NCBI GenBank assembly: GCA_014526335.1
Contig: JACTAT010000039.1
Span: forward strand, 3,148,202 to 3,212,201
DNA from: Chrysaora quinquecirrha
Taxonomy: Eukaryota > Cnidaria > Scyphozoa > Semaeostomeae > Pelagiidae
Length of the DNA stretch: 64,000 nt
Direction: 5' to 3'
A model generated the notes under the pieces. That model did not search any database, was not told the origin of the DNA, and saw only the letters and a program-made list of their open reading frames with translations. Made by a program: the position numbers and the translations under genes. Positions within the stretch are counted from its first letter, which is position 1, and the number at the start of each line of letters is the position of its first letter. Below are positions 1 to 12,500 of the stretch, piece by piece.

Positions 1-48
1 GGAGGAGCAGGAGGAGGAGGAAGAGAGAGAAGAAGAAGAACATATGTT
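1..48. repeat. Purine (GGA/GAA)-rich simple repeat
   Basis: The first 45 or so bases are runs of GGAGGA and AGAAGA in the intron after FN3-9. It is a microsatellite and codes for nothing. Confidence 0.8.
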
Positions 49-56
49 TGACTTAC

Positions 57-546
57 TGCCTTCCTCTGTTTTCTGTGTTACTGCTTCACTCCAATTTCCA
101 GGTTTAATGGTGAAGGCTCTGACCTTAAATGCAAAAATTCAAGAAATTGAAAAGCAAGATCAAAGAAAACATCTCGAGTGAGTGTACACCCTCCTATATG
201 CTTGGAATATTAGGGTGGTTTTTCCCTTGAGAGCAGATAGCTCAGTCGTTAGAGGCATTGCCAAGAAAATTAAATTCTAGATTTGCCTCTCGATAAACGA
301 AGAACTAAAACTTGAACACAAATTTATTAACCTTGAAAATGTAATCAACATGAGTTTCCAAGTCTTGAACAACTTTATCAGTTTTATTAGCAGGTAGATT
401 CAGCGTTGTGCAGTTGGAATTTTTGAGACAATATTGAAGTTCATATTTCGTTATGATACCATTTGGATCTAGAGGTTCTGACCATTGAACGTAGATCGTA
501 GTGGTTCCTCTTGGTGTTGTTTGCATGAGTCTTGGAGACGATGGCG
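57..546 (-). CDS. FN3 domain 9 (two exons), last domain in window
   Basis: Exons 332-546 and 57-123. First exon: APSSPRLMQTTPRGTTTIYV, QWSEPLDPNGIITKYELQYC, LETHVDYIF, ending in phase 0 (AAG|GTTAAT). The second exon reads VRAFTIKPGNWSEAVTQKTE with donor GGCA|GTAAGT in phase 1. The intron position is late in the domain, unlike the other two-exon FN3 domains, so this belongs to a different exon class. It has C-x5-C rather than C-x8-C. Confidence 0.75.
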
Positions 547-3500
547 CTGAAAAAATTAGGTATCGAGAAACACAATTAGGGATCTCTAATGGTTTGATGG
601 AAAATACAAGAAAGATTTCTTAGAAAAGAGCGAAAAATAAACAACATCAATATAATGTCACAAAATTTTGTTGGGTACATCAAGAGACGAAATGGAGCAG
701 GAAAAGTTGATGAAGAGGAGTGGTGAGTTTAGCAGTATGATCCTGGCTGTGACCATGGATGTGGTTCCTGCTCAGACCATACAGAACTCAGCCAGCTGGA
801 TTAGACAACGATGCCAATGTAGCTTCAAGAAAAGTAGGAAAGGCAAAGCAAATTTTAGCATACTGGGTGTTTCTTCCAGCCCTTTTTGCAGGCATTGTAA
901 GCTCTTCAGCGTTTCGGCCTTCTCACTCCTTTTAACTTTTTTTCAGGTAGATTTTAGTAGGTTGTTACAAGCTATCCCTATTGTAACAGAAGATGATGAT
1001 GATGATGACGACGATGATGATGATGATGATGATGATGCTGATGATGCTGATGATGACGACGACAATTATGACAATGAGCCATTCAAAGCCCTGGCGGAAC
1101 CCTCTTAGTTCCACGAACCCCTAACAGAAGCAACATTTAACAAGACATCAGCGTCACTTACCATCCTGAAGTGTGCGATTCTGTTTTCCAACGCTGTATT
1201 CACCCAGTCCTGCAGAGTTTTTAGCAGCAATTTTAATTGTATATTCTGTATATGGGAACAGGTTATCCAAAGGAAGCTGCAATTCAGTTGTGAATCTGGT
1301 TATGTTGAACAGACTTCCTCTTCTCGTGAACTGAATATTGATACTATAACCAGTGATATTTCCATTCGTATCATTCTTGGAAAGAGCGTTCCAATTGATT
1401 CTTAAACTTCTAGATCCAGTGATATCGATTGTTATGTCACTTGGAGCCGTAGATGGTGCTTGAAGAGAAGGAAGAATATTTTGACGTTGAGTATAAGTTC
1501 AAAAATTTTCAATTGAGAAAAAGAAAATGAAGAAGAACAGACGATGGACGAGTTGAAGAAAAATAAAAACAAAGAGTACAAGCAGTAGCAGATTACAATC
1601 TAATAGAAATAACAAATTACAAGAAGACGACGAAGAAGAAGAGAAGGAGAAGAAAAAAGTAGGCAAAGAAAAAGATGAAGAAGAAGACGAAGAAGAAGAA
1701 GAAGAAGAAGAAAAAAAGGAAAAGGAAAAGAAGAGGAAGAAGGCAAAGACAAAGACGAAGAAGAAGAAATAGAAGAAGAAGAAAGACCAAGAAGAAGAAT
1801 AAGAAGAGAAGGACGAAGAAAAAGAAGAAGGAAACTAAAATCAAAACCAGACGAAAAAGATATAGCAAAGAAAAAGTATAGAGTAGAAAAAATGGGGATT
1901 CTGAAGAAAAAAAGAAAGAGACTAACTGTTTGCAAGAAATGAAATGGACGAAGAAGAAGAAGACGAAAACGAGGAAGAGGATGACGACAAGAAGAAGAAA
2001 ATAACAAAAAGATGACGGAGAAGAGGACAATATAATATTGGGTTATTTACTCACTATCCTCTTTAGTTGAGGCAATGATTTCGTTGCTCTGTTTACTGAC
2101 ACCAGCTGAATTATAAACCTGGATTGTCACAGCGTATTTCATCCATGAGAAGAGATTCGAAATGCTGATAACTGTCGCTGGGTATCCAAGAACAGTGATA
2201 TTTGTTGTTTTGACTGGCTCAGGACAATCTCTTGTGTACTTGTTAGAAATACATCGATAGGAAATATGATAGCCAAGTAACTTGCCATTTGCTGCTGCTT
2301 TATCGATGTTCTAAAACGAAGGGACTTCAGTCGTTGAAGAAGTGGAATAATTATATCACTCCATAGTATAGTAAAAACCCGCACATAAGAACTTTCATAA
2401 ATTAATAACTTACAGCCTGAAATTATATACTTTCTACCCAAAAAGCGATCAGCCAAAGAGGTTTTAATTAAGAGGACTCAAATCACTCACTGAGGTTTAA
2501 GTGCAACTTGTGATTGGGTCAACTTCTATCATGGGCTCCAAAACATTGTATTCAGAATACTGATAAGCAGGGGCCTTCTAGAGCTGCTAAACTTTGAACA
2601 ATGCTTTATTTTTCCTTGCAAATGCTTTACTCTCTTTCAAGAGCCTCCAGCTTGATCAAGGATACATATTATTACATAAGAACCAATACAGGCTGTGCTT
2701 TTTACAGTAGCCATTTTTATGCTTACCACAACACAAATATCGATTTACATCACCATACAAGCATGGATTTTTAGTCTTAGAAAAACATGGAATTAAATCA
2801 ATTAAATCACCATACCTGAATATAAATGTTTGCACTGTTTCTCGACGTCTCTATTCTAGTTATTGTGGGTGCCATAGAAGGTGCTAAAATTTGACATTAG
2901 GAAAAATTATACTGTGGAGAAATCGTATTACAAATTCTCGACTAAAAAAATTTAGGGGTTATGATATTTAGTGCTTTAATAATGGGGAAAAGGCTGATAC
3001 AGTACACTCCAAAAATAAGAATCAGCGGTTCAAAGAATCGAGATACTCAAAGTCTCTTGACCTAGAAACTTTAGATGTCCAAACTTTTTTCATAAAGTCC
3101 ACTTATACTATGCTTGTCCACCATTTCGGGTTTTGGTATTCCTTGTCACTTTCACATTTGGAAATAACTTAAGAACCACTGAGTGACTGGCTCCACATTT
3201 TTTGTTTTTATTTCTGGGTTTGTATTATACGTGACAGCAACAGTAAAATAATAAGATTTAAGAGACAAAAATTCCAAACCTTCTTCCTTGGTCTGCTGCA
3301 TAATATAATCACTGTATGGACCAAATCCTGCTTTATTGATGGCAGCTATTCTGACGGTGTAGTTTGTGTAAGGTTTCAGACCAGTGAATGCATAACTTCG
3401 ATCATTAGCAGATACATTCAGTAATGTTTCTTGGCCTTTTATTCTTTTATTCCAATTGAATATGATATTATTAATCCATTTGTATCATTCCATTCAAGAC

Positions 3501-6500
3501 TTCTCCATTCAAATAGTAATGATCTTGAACTTAATGCTTTTAGAGTGATAGGCTTTGGTGATATTCTTGGGGCTAGAGGAAAATTATTTTTTTTATTAAT
3601 AATAATTAGGATCAAGATGATTAACTAAACAAGCAAAAAGTGACGACGAACTCAAGTAAGAAAAGGAAAAGAAGGTGATGATGAAGAAGAAGAAGAGGAA
3701 GAACAAGAAGAAGAAGAAGCAGGATTAGATAGAAAGACAAGGACGACAAGGACGATGAGTGAAAGAACAAAAGAAAACAGGGAAGTAGGTTGATAAGAAT
3801 AAGAAAAACACAATGATGAGCTTAAACAACAAAAACCAAAAGAAAAGTTGATGATGGAACGAAAAAAAAGAAGCTGAAGAAGAAGATGAAGAAGAAGAAG
3901 AAGACGACGAACAATAAGAGGAAGAAGAAAGAGAAGAAAAGAAGAAAAGAAGGAGAAGAAGAGGAGAAGGAAGAGGAAGAAAAGAAGCTGCAGAAGAAGA
4001 AGAATGACAATAAGAAAAGGAGACAAGAAGAAGAAGAAGAAAAAAAGAAGAAGAGGACGAAAAGGAAGAAGAAGAAGAAGAAGAAGAAGAAGAAGAAGAA
4101 GAAGAAGAAGAAGAAGAGAGAGGACGAAAAAGAAGCTGAAGATGAAGAAGAGAAAGAAGAAAAGGGAAAAGAAGAGGAAACTCTAACACTAAAAAGTATG
4201 AAAATATACCTTCTTCTAATGTTGTAAACATAACTTCTTTGGAATATGGACTGCTACCAGCCTTGTTATAAACTGAAATTTTGATATTATAGACAGTCCA
4301 AGACATTAAGTTTGTTATCGAAAACTCCGTTATCCCTGAGCCAGTAAAATCGATGACAGTTGAGGATTTAGATTGGCAACGCCTTGTAATATTACTATCA
4401 AGACATCTGTATGATATTTTGTATCCAAGAATTACACCATTCTCATCATCTTTCTCGATGTTCTGAAACGAAAAAGCAGGGCAAATTTACGAAAGATCGT
4501 TAACAAACCATTAATGCGAATACGGAATCGCACAGTTTTTAAACAAAGTTACGAGATTTCAGGATAAAAAAATAATCATTCCATCAAACAGGATAAGAGC
4601 CTTAGGCTGTATGACTTTGAGAGTTCCTCAACGATTTCATTGAACTCTATAGGTCAGTGGAAATGTTGTTGGCTCTCTTGCCATGCAGCCCAGGCTCGAA
4701 TCCCATCTATTGTGGTATGCCACTTGTGGAGAAATCTATCCTAATGCTCGCCATTCATGAAAAAATATATATAAATATGTAGGGTGCTGAAGAAGTTTAA
4801 CACAGCCGAAACACAAAACGTCCAAACGGGAGGAGAGCCTTGGGCTGTATGACTTTGATAGTTCCTTGACGACTTCATTGAGTTTGGCAGTCCAAGTTGA
4901 ATCACCTCTTTTGTGGTACGGTGTGCTCCAATCCTAGTGCTCGTCATTGATGACAAATATTAAATCATTCTAAATTCTACTCGCAGAAGAAAGGAGTCGT
5001 AATGCTAACTAACAAAGTATCGAACAATATTTTAATGTCTCAAAGTCTTTTAATGCTTGAGACTTGGGATCACTTCAGATCCATTAAATACAGACAGAGT
5101 TAGAGCAAACTCATCACTCACCTGTATCTTAATTTTTGCGGAAAATTTTGTTGCCGAGGTACTTTGAATAGATGGGGCTTTATTTGGAGCTATAAAAAAG
5201 AGTGAAATATTAAAGAAAAGATTTGACCACTCCCAAATACAAAGAACATTCATTTTTGCGCATGGTGTAACCCGAACACGCAAGCTGGAGTGACGGCCCT
5301 CAGGCTCAAAGGACCCCGCAACCGGAGTCTTTCACAAGGCGTAGCCAAAAGGAACATTAGGGGGCGGGGGTGGTCGCCCCCGAATCATTGCCAAGATAGC
5401 TTCTACATATGGCCTAAATCTGACGTAAAAATATCGTAGGATACCTCTTACGTAGACCCACTTTACATGAGAATAACTGTATCGGCTCTGGTCCGAGCTA
5501 AACAGTTTTGGCTCGAAAATGCTTTCCGTTAACAAAGGATTTCTTGGATCTGTACCTTTTCTGGCTCTGTTTAGAGCCAATTCTGGATCTGTATTGCTTT
5601 GAAAAACCATACCCTAATTTTTGTTGACCACACCCGTTTGCCCCTTCTTTTTCCGACCTCTGGTTACTGGAACCTAGTCTTGGAATCGTATTGCAGTGTC
5701 AGAGTCAACCGTAACTCGCGAATGATTTATGAAATGCAAAATATCAATCTATATATCACAAATAAAGGAATCATTCACTTACGAGCCTCCAGAGTCTGCC
5801 TAGAAACCTTTTCACTGTGAGGTCCAGTCCCAGCGTTGTTAACGGCTGCTACTTGAATACTGTAATTAGTAAAAGGCTTCAATCCAGTAACATTGTGTTC
5901 ATTTGTGAATACTTCTATCACTCTGTTACTTGAAGTATCAGCATTGGAGATCGTCAGTGTATATTTTGTTATATTTCCATTTGTTTCGTTTTTCTTCAGT
6001 GGAGACCACGAAACCTCGATGCAAGTTGAGTTGATGACAACAGCTTGGACATGTGATGGCGCAGATGAAGGCTCTACAAAATGAAGACAAAGATAGTTAA
6101 AGCATTAAGCAATAAGTCGTATATAACATTTCCGGGGTAAATTGCTGTTTTTGTGCTAGTTGGTTTCGTAAGAATCACAAAATCCATAAAATTCTATACG
6201 AGTTGTAGGAGGAATAAACCAGCTTGTTTTTTCTGAAAACCTTTCAAGTTAAAAGAATATTTATGGCGAATGCTGCATAAGCAAAGACGGTGACGACTAT
6301 AGTACGAAATAAGAATGCTGAGGAAAACACTGCGAAATTAGAATGTTGACGAATGCAGAATTATCCTGGGGCTTGCTACAAATATAGAATGTTTTGGAAG
6401 TATTTCAGAAACATTGCTGAAGAAAGTCTACTTGTCAAGCAATGTTTTGCGACGTGGCCAAACTGTCAAACAGTTAAACATTGCTTGAAAAGCAAACTCA

Positions 6501-9500
6501 AATGATTAACGAACAATGTTTGATCAATTGACCAGGCCGTTAGCAGCAACAAATTATATATTTCTAATCAAATATCAATGGAAGGCAATCTTTACCTGTT
6601 TCTTCAGTCGTAACGTTCTTTGCAACACTAATTGGACTTGTACCAGCACTATTAAACACTTGTATCGTCACTTCATACAATGTCCATGACATTAATCCAG
6701 AAATAGCCAGATTGGTCTTGCTTATGTCGTAATGGGTAATGTTATTCCATGAAAAGTCAGTACAGTCTCTTGTAGTATCTGTTTGAACGCATCGATACAA
6801 AATATGATAGCCAAGTAATTTTCCATTGCTTTTGTCTTTCGGATAGACCTAAAACAAACGAAGAAAACAAATTAACATAGCACGCTCTGGTGGGTTACCA
6901 TGCTGTTGTGGTGATAATTTTGCACTACTGTGGTGGATGATCACTACTGTGGTGGGATATTATGCTTACTGTGGTGGGTTACTATGCTTGTTGTGGTAGT
7001 AATTTGGCACTACTGTGGTGGGTTACTATGCTTGCTGTGGTGATAATTTTACTCACAAAATTACCACCAAAGTAGTGATTCCCTTTCACAGTAGTGATTT
7101 AGGCTCGCTAGCGTGCAGAAGGAGTGCTTAGATTTGCCGAACGATAAAATCGATACATTTAAATTATCATAAGATTGAACTGGACTGGAGTAGTCAACTG
7201 GCTTGTTGTCTAGAAGGTCACTGGTTCGAATCCCAATCAAGGCAATTATAACAATTGTGGTAGCCCACTTATGATGAATAATTATCATAAGATTGTATGT
7301 GTTCAAGCAAGCAAGCAAGCAAGCAATTAAGATACAGTTATTTCATTTTTTGGGTTTCTTCATCGAAAATCGGGGTTGGAAAGATGACCTTTTTAACCTA
7401 AAAGTTTGATAGTTGGATTTTTGGATAAACTATCAAAACACCAGGCAATAATACTATGATAGATGTACCTCAGCAGTTAGGTCTATTGTCCTTCTTTTAC
7501 CACTAGCTGTTACGATATTCGGTGCCACACTGGGAGCTACAAAAATACCAAATAAAAGGAATTAGCATAAGAACGATTTCGACTTTAAAGAATTAGCAAT
7601 CAATATATACAATATTTGAGAGAGAAAACTCATCCATTTTGGAAAAAAAAGATTCAAGTTTGAACTTTATAAAATAATTTGTTTCCTTCATACTTATACT
7701 GTTTGGATCACAGGAAGAAGACAAGGAACAGAACAGACCAGAATCAAAACATCCTCTTTCGATAGCTCCCACTCTTGAAGATAGGAGTACACGCTTTTTT
7801 ATAAGGAACCTACCTCAAGGCTTAGTTCTAAAAGTTCCTTATTTTTGGACCTCTTTTGAGGCAATCGTAGTTCAAAAAGTTCCTTGATAGTTCCTTAATT
7901 TTAACTGCACATACAGTAGTCATAATAATACAGAGAGACTTGCATGTGAGAAAAGCTCGGGACTACTGAAGGAAACATTTGATACATGCGTAACGTACAA
8001 TTTAGGTGGATTTCGACTGCAAATGAATGGAAATGGCTTTCTAATTTTTTATTATTTGCAGTGATAAAAGTATTCAACATTCAAAAGTTCCTTAATGATT
8101 TTCTCTTTAGTAGTATAAGTTCTTTAAATTTTTGGGCCTTCTACATGTAGGTTCCTTATAAAGTGGTTTCTTATAAAGAAAGCGTGTAGATGCCCCTCCT
8201 ATTCCTGATCCAAAGACAACCCACCCACCTTCCTACATTAAGAACCACTTCTAAAGTCTTTAGAATAACCAAGAACCAACGGGCGAGCATTCTATCACTA
8301 GGCCACACGATTGCTTGTAAAGGAAGTAGAGTAAAGATAGGAGAAAGAGGAAAGTACAAGTGAAAATACAATGTTCTGTATACCTAATATATCCAAGTCA
8401 TCAAGTAAAGACAAAGCAGTTACAATGAGTCCAGAAAAAATGACAGCAAAAAACCAACAAAACATTATGATTCTCCTCAATCTAACTGTTTTATTTTAGA
8501 ATTTATGGAAGCTGTTTAAGAATTGTTAGTGTTTCAATAAGGAGGAAATGGAAAGCAGGGGTTTTATATTGATGACATAGAAAAGGTGTTGACAGATATG
8601 ACGAGGAACATGTTCCAGGCGAGAAAGAATTACACAGGTAACACGGAAGAGAACGACTGCTATTGAAAAAACATATTGCAACAAGGAAACAGAACAAAAT
8701 CAATTTTATTGGGAGATTGTTGTAGTATTACAAAAAAGCTGTTTGGCATTGACCTGAAGATAGTTAGAGTAGTGGCAGCTCAAATAGCTGTTCTATAGAT
8801 CATGGGGCTATAGAGAAAGTGGAGATTATATGGAAGCAAACGGTAAACCATCTGAGAACAACATCATCAGGAACAACCGACCAGACTTGGAGGCGAATAG
8901 AAGTCGTACAAAATTTCGATAATGCGAAGAAAACCGTAAGATCTTTGGACATCAGAAACAGACATCAACAATTGACTATGGTTGAATAGTCGTGTGAGTA
9001 TTGTCCTTTCAGTTATTGGATTTTTATATAGAAATAGAAATTACTTTAGTTTTCATACCTTCCTCGCCGGTAAAAACAGTGACAGCCGGACTAAACTCTC
9101 CTCTTCTGAGACCATTATACACTTGAATTTTGATTGTATAATTAGTCCATGATGTCAGATTTGCTATTGTGGTTCTATTGAGTTCAGCATTGGTTATGTT
9201 GTATTCCTTGGGTTGAAATGAATTGCATGACCTTGTTGTATGGTCCACTGTGCAACTGACAGTGATGCTTAATCCTTGAATATCCCAATCTAAGTTCTGA
9301 TCTTGTGTCACCTTCTAAAAAGCAAATTATTAAAGAGATCAAAGTTCGTCTAATTCTATCAAGACCTTAGATATCATACGAGAAATGTAGCAGCAACAAC
9401 CGAGATTTTGAGAATTCATATAAGAGCAAAATGATTTCTGAAAACTTTCAATGATTTTCAAAAAACATAAAGTGACATGATGTATTTAGCGCCAGTCGCT

Positions 9501-12500
9501 AAGATCTCAGAATTAGGTTGACTAATCGAGACCTCGACCTTAGCTGTGATGCTACCGTAGTTGGCGCTCAACCTCCGATCTCACAGAACTTCTGATACCC
9601 CGAGCTAGCTGGATTAGGCCATGACGCCACAGCATCTTCAAAATTAGGAATTTTACAAAAACTGGACCAAATTTTTTGGGAGCGATTTTCCCTGTATTTT
9701 AACTATTCTTCGCCAAGTGTCCTGTACTATACAAGTACATTCAGGTAACGACACAAACTGCAAAATTTTCCATGGTTTCGTCACGGAACATCAATATAAG
9801 AGCGACATCAATTTTCATTATGTGAAGCATGATGATGGGTCACAACCGACTTTATCATAAGGTACACTAGCATGACAGGAATATCAATAAAAATAAGACG
9901 ATTCAAAGCATACCTTCCACTGAATATCTATCTTCTTGGCACCATTTTGTTGAGCTGAGACTGAGTTTGGAATAACGAGTGGCTCTAAAAGATAGGACAG
10001 ACAGTTTTAAATCCTCGATTTAACCCCACCTCTTGAATAAGCCCCCAATTACGAATTCATGTTTGCAAATAACCCCCCCCCCCCCCGTCGAATAAACCCC
10101 CATGGGGAGCTATTCACAGGCCTTTGTTTGCTTTGTTCACGTTTGCCTATAATGCATTTTCAACTTCATAGAACACTGAAAAAGCTAGTACTGACAAGAC
10201 TTAAGAGGTATTGCATCAGGATCGTAGGAAAGGATAATTAAGATCTAGTTACTCAAACTGCTGAGTTGGGGCTTCTAACATTCCTTATTAAACAAGTCAC
10301 TGAACGATTTCAAACCTAGCGTAGACGGTATTGCGTAGAATATATACAACCCACAGGACCTGCAAAACAGCGCACACTTAACTGCAGGCCAGCTGTAATC
10401 TGGCAGAAACAGGGAAATGGAACTTGCAGAGATTATCACTGTCATTGACGTACACTTACTTGCACTGAAAAAGAACCTCTGAGATTCTGACACCTCTGAT
10501 CCCCCAGTAACTGTATCCTGTAGCACAAGCAATCCCTTCACTGTCTTCAATCTGACTTCATACGTCTTGTATTTTTCCAAAGGTGCAATCCTCAATTTGC
10601 TATTTGATACATCATTGATATCTGTCCAAGATGCGACGCCGATCTTACGATACTGCACGGTGAAATTCGATGAGGCTGAGTGGATTGTGGTCCATGTTAT
10701 ATCTACTCTTCGCATATTGATGACAGCAGAACTCAAATTACTTATAACAGCATAATCTATAAGAAAAAGGTATATTAGAGCTAAACAATAGCCTATTACA
10801 AGAGTCCAGTAAACAATAAAGAGATATAAACGTGAATAGGTTTGGAGAACTCCAATCTTCATTGACTGCACTGTCCAAGTGTAAGGTAACCATGAATTAT
10901 CTGCTTTCCAAATACCATCACAGCTCAGAAGTCTTAATTAGACTGAACGAGGTCCTTACCCCACTATAAAAGATGCCCTGACAAGCCCAGTTTTCTCATT
11001 GAATGCCTGATTTCCTTCCGTTGATGTGAGGAAATTCACTTCAACCGTTAAGAAGTTCTAGTTTCGATGTTGAAAAGCTGGTTTGTCTTGCGCCCATTGC
11101 CTCGAGTGAATATTTGCCTACAAACAAGTTAAGGGAGATAACGCTAACAGGTCATATCATCAACGTTGCTTTGTAGGCAGATGATAGCTACTAGAAGCCT
11201 CGAAGTATCTGTGACTCGCTAAATATTATGGTTCTAAAACCAAGGAGAATAACTTCAAAGACATTCACGATGCAAATATATGGTGAAAACTGGATAAGAA
11301 AATGGCAGATAATGAAGACTACTCCATAATAATTGACTTGATTTTGAATTTGAATTACTTTCTAAAAGAAACTCTGACGCAACCCCCTTAACATACCTTT
11401 GGAACAGCCAATAACTTGTGTTCTGGCACAAACTTTATTGTTGAATGTATCTGCTTTTATCCGTATGTACTTTGCGAATACAGGGGGTAACAACCAATGA
11501 CGGACAACAGAATTTCGGTCTGTATTGCCAGTAAATGTCTAAGAAAAAATAAATGCTTCATTAAATCATTTGCAAAGCGAAAGGTTGTTGTAACAAGTCC
11601 TCGAGCATCCACTAGAATAACTGACTGATTATCTAGCTTTATCAAAGTATGACTATTATATGAATCGTAGTTATTGTTAATTGCTATGGAAATTCATTTC
11701 CTGGATGGCTTAAAACAGGACTCATAAAAGAACTTGGGGATTTGGTTGTGACTGGCTGGTTATTAGAGACCAAGACTGCAATAGGCTTTGTAAAAATATG
11801 AATATCTCTCGGTAAAATGGGCCTGTCATTCAATGATTCTTACAATGCAGTGCAACTTAATTGCTTAGTCCTCACAAGCGAAACAAAAGTGTGCCTTAGT
11901 GAGGTAGGGCTCGAATTTGGTGCCACTCTTAACTTAATTGCTTGGTCCTTACTAGCCATACAAGAGTGTACCTTAGTGAGATAACGCTCATAATATATTT
12001 GGTACATGAGCATTTTCAAATCTTTTTGCTTGCCCGAACTAATGGAAATTGCAATACAAACACAAACACAGACACAAAAACAATGTGAAGTGTTGATATT
12101 CCTGAACTATTGTCGTAAGTGGGGATAAAGCTTGTACATAAGGATAGGGCAGGTTGTGGCCATCAGATGTTGCTAGCATTGTCAAAATATCGTGCGAGGC
12201 ATAGCCCTAATATTGAGCAGGCTTTTCTTAGAACGAAGTACAAACTTACTTTTGTGACTTCCTTATAATTAGCAGCATCAAGAGCATGACTCACTTTAAA
12301 CGTCTTAATCCAGTTATCGCCATTGGAGTCTCCTTGAATGCCAACTGCAGTCACTACTCTTGGAGAAGATAATATTACATCGATATATCCAGTTGCACCA
12401 GACGACTGTGCACACCATGTGTTACCACTGTTTACAAAAGCGTTTCTTGGTTGATTTGTAACCAGATTTGTTGATGCTGTTACGATACTGCCTCTTGTTA

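Noticed and set aside
668..1108. Asp-rich 146-aa frame
   Set aside because: The acidic run is a GAT microsatellite inside an FN3 intron; the remainder has no homology signal.
1600..2030. Long frames rich in Leu/Ser/Phe on the minus strand and Lys/Arg on the plus strand
   Set aside because: They are six-frame readings of an AAG/GAA purine repeat with no start context, domain or splice support.
3652..4306. 193-aa and other frames over the second purine tract
   Set aside because: The first part is the real FN3-5 exon read past its donor; the rest is repeat.
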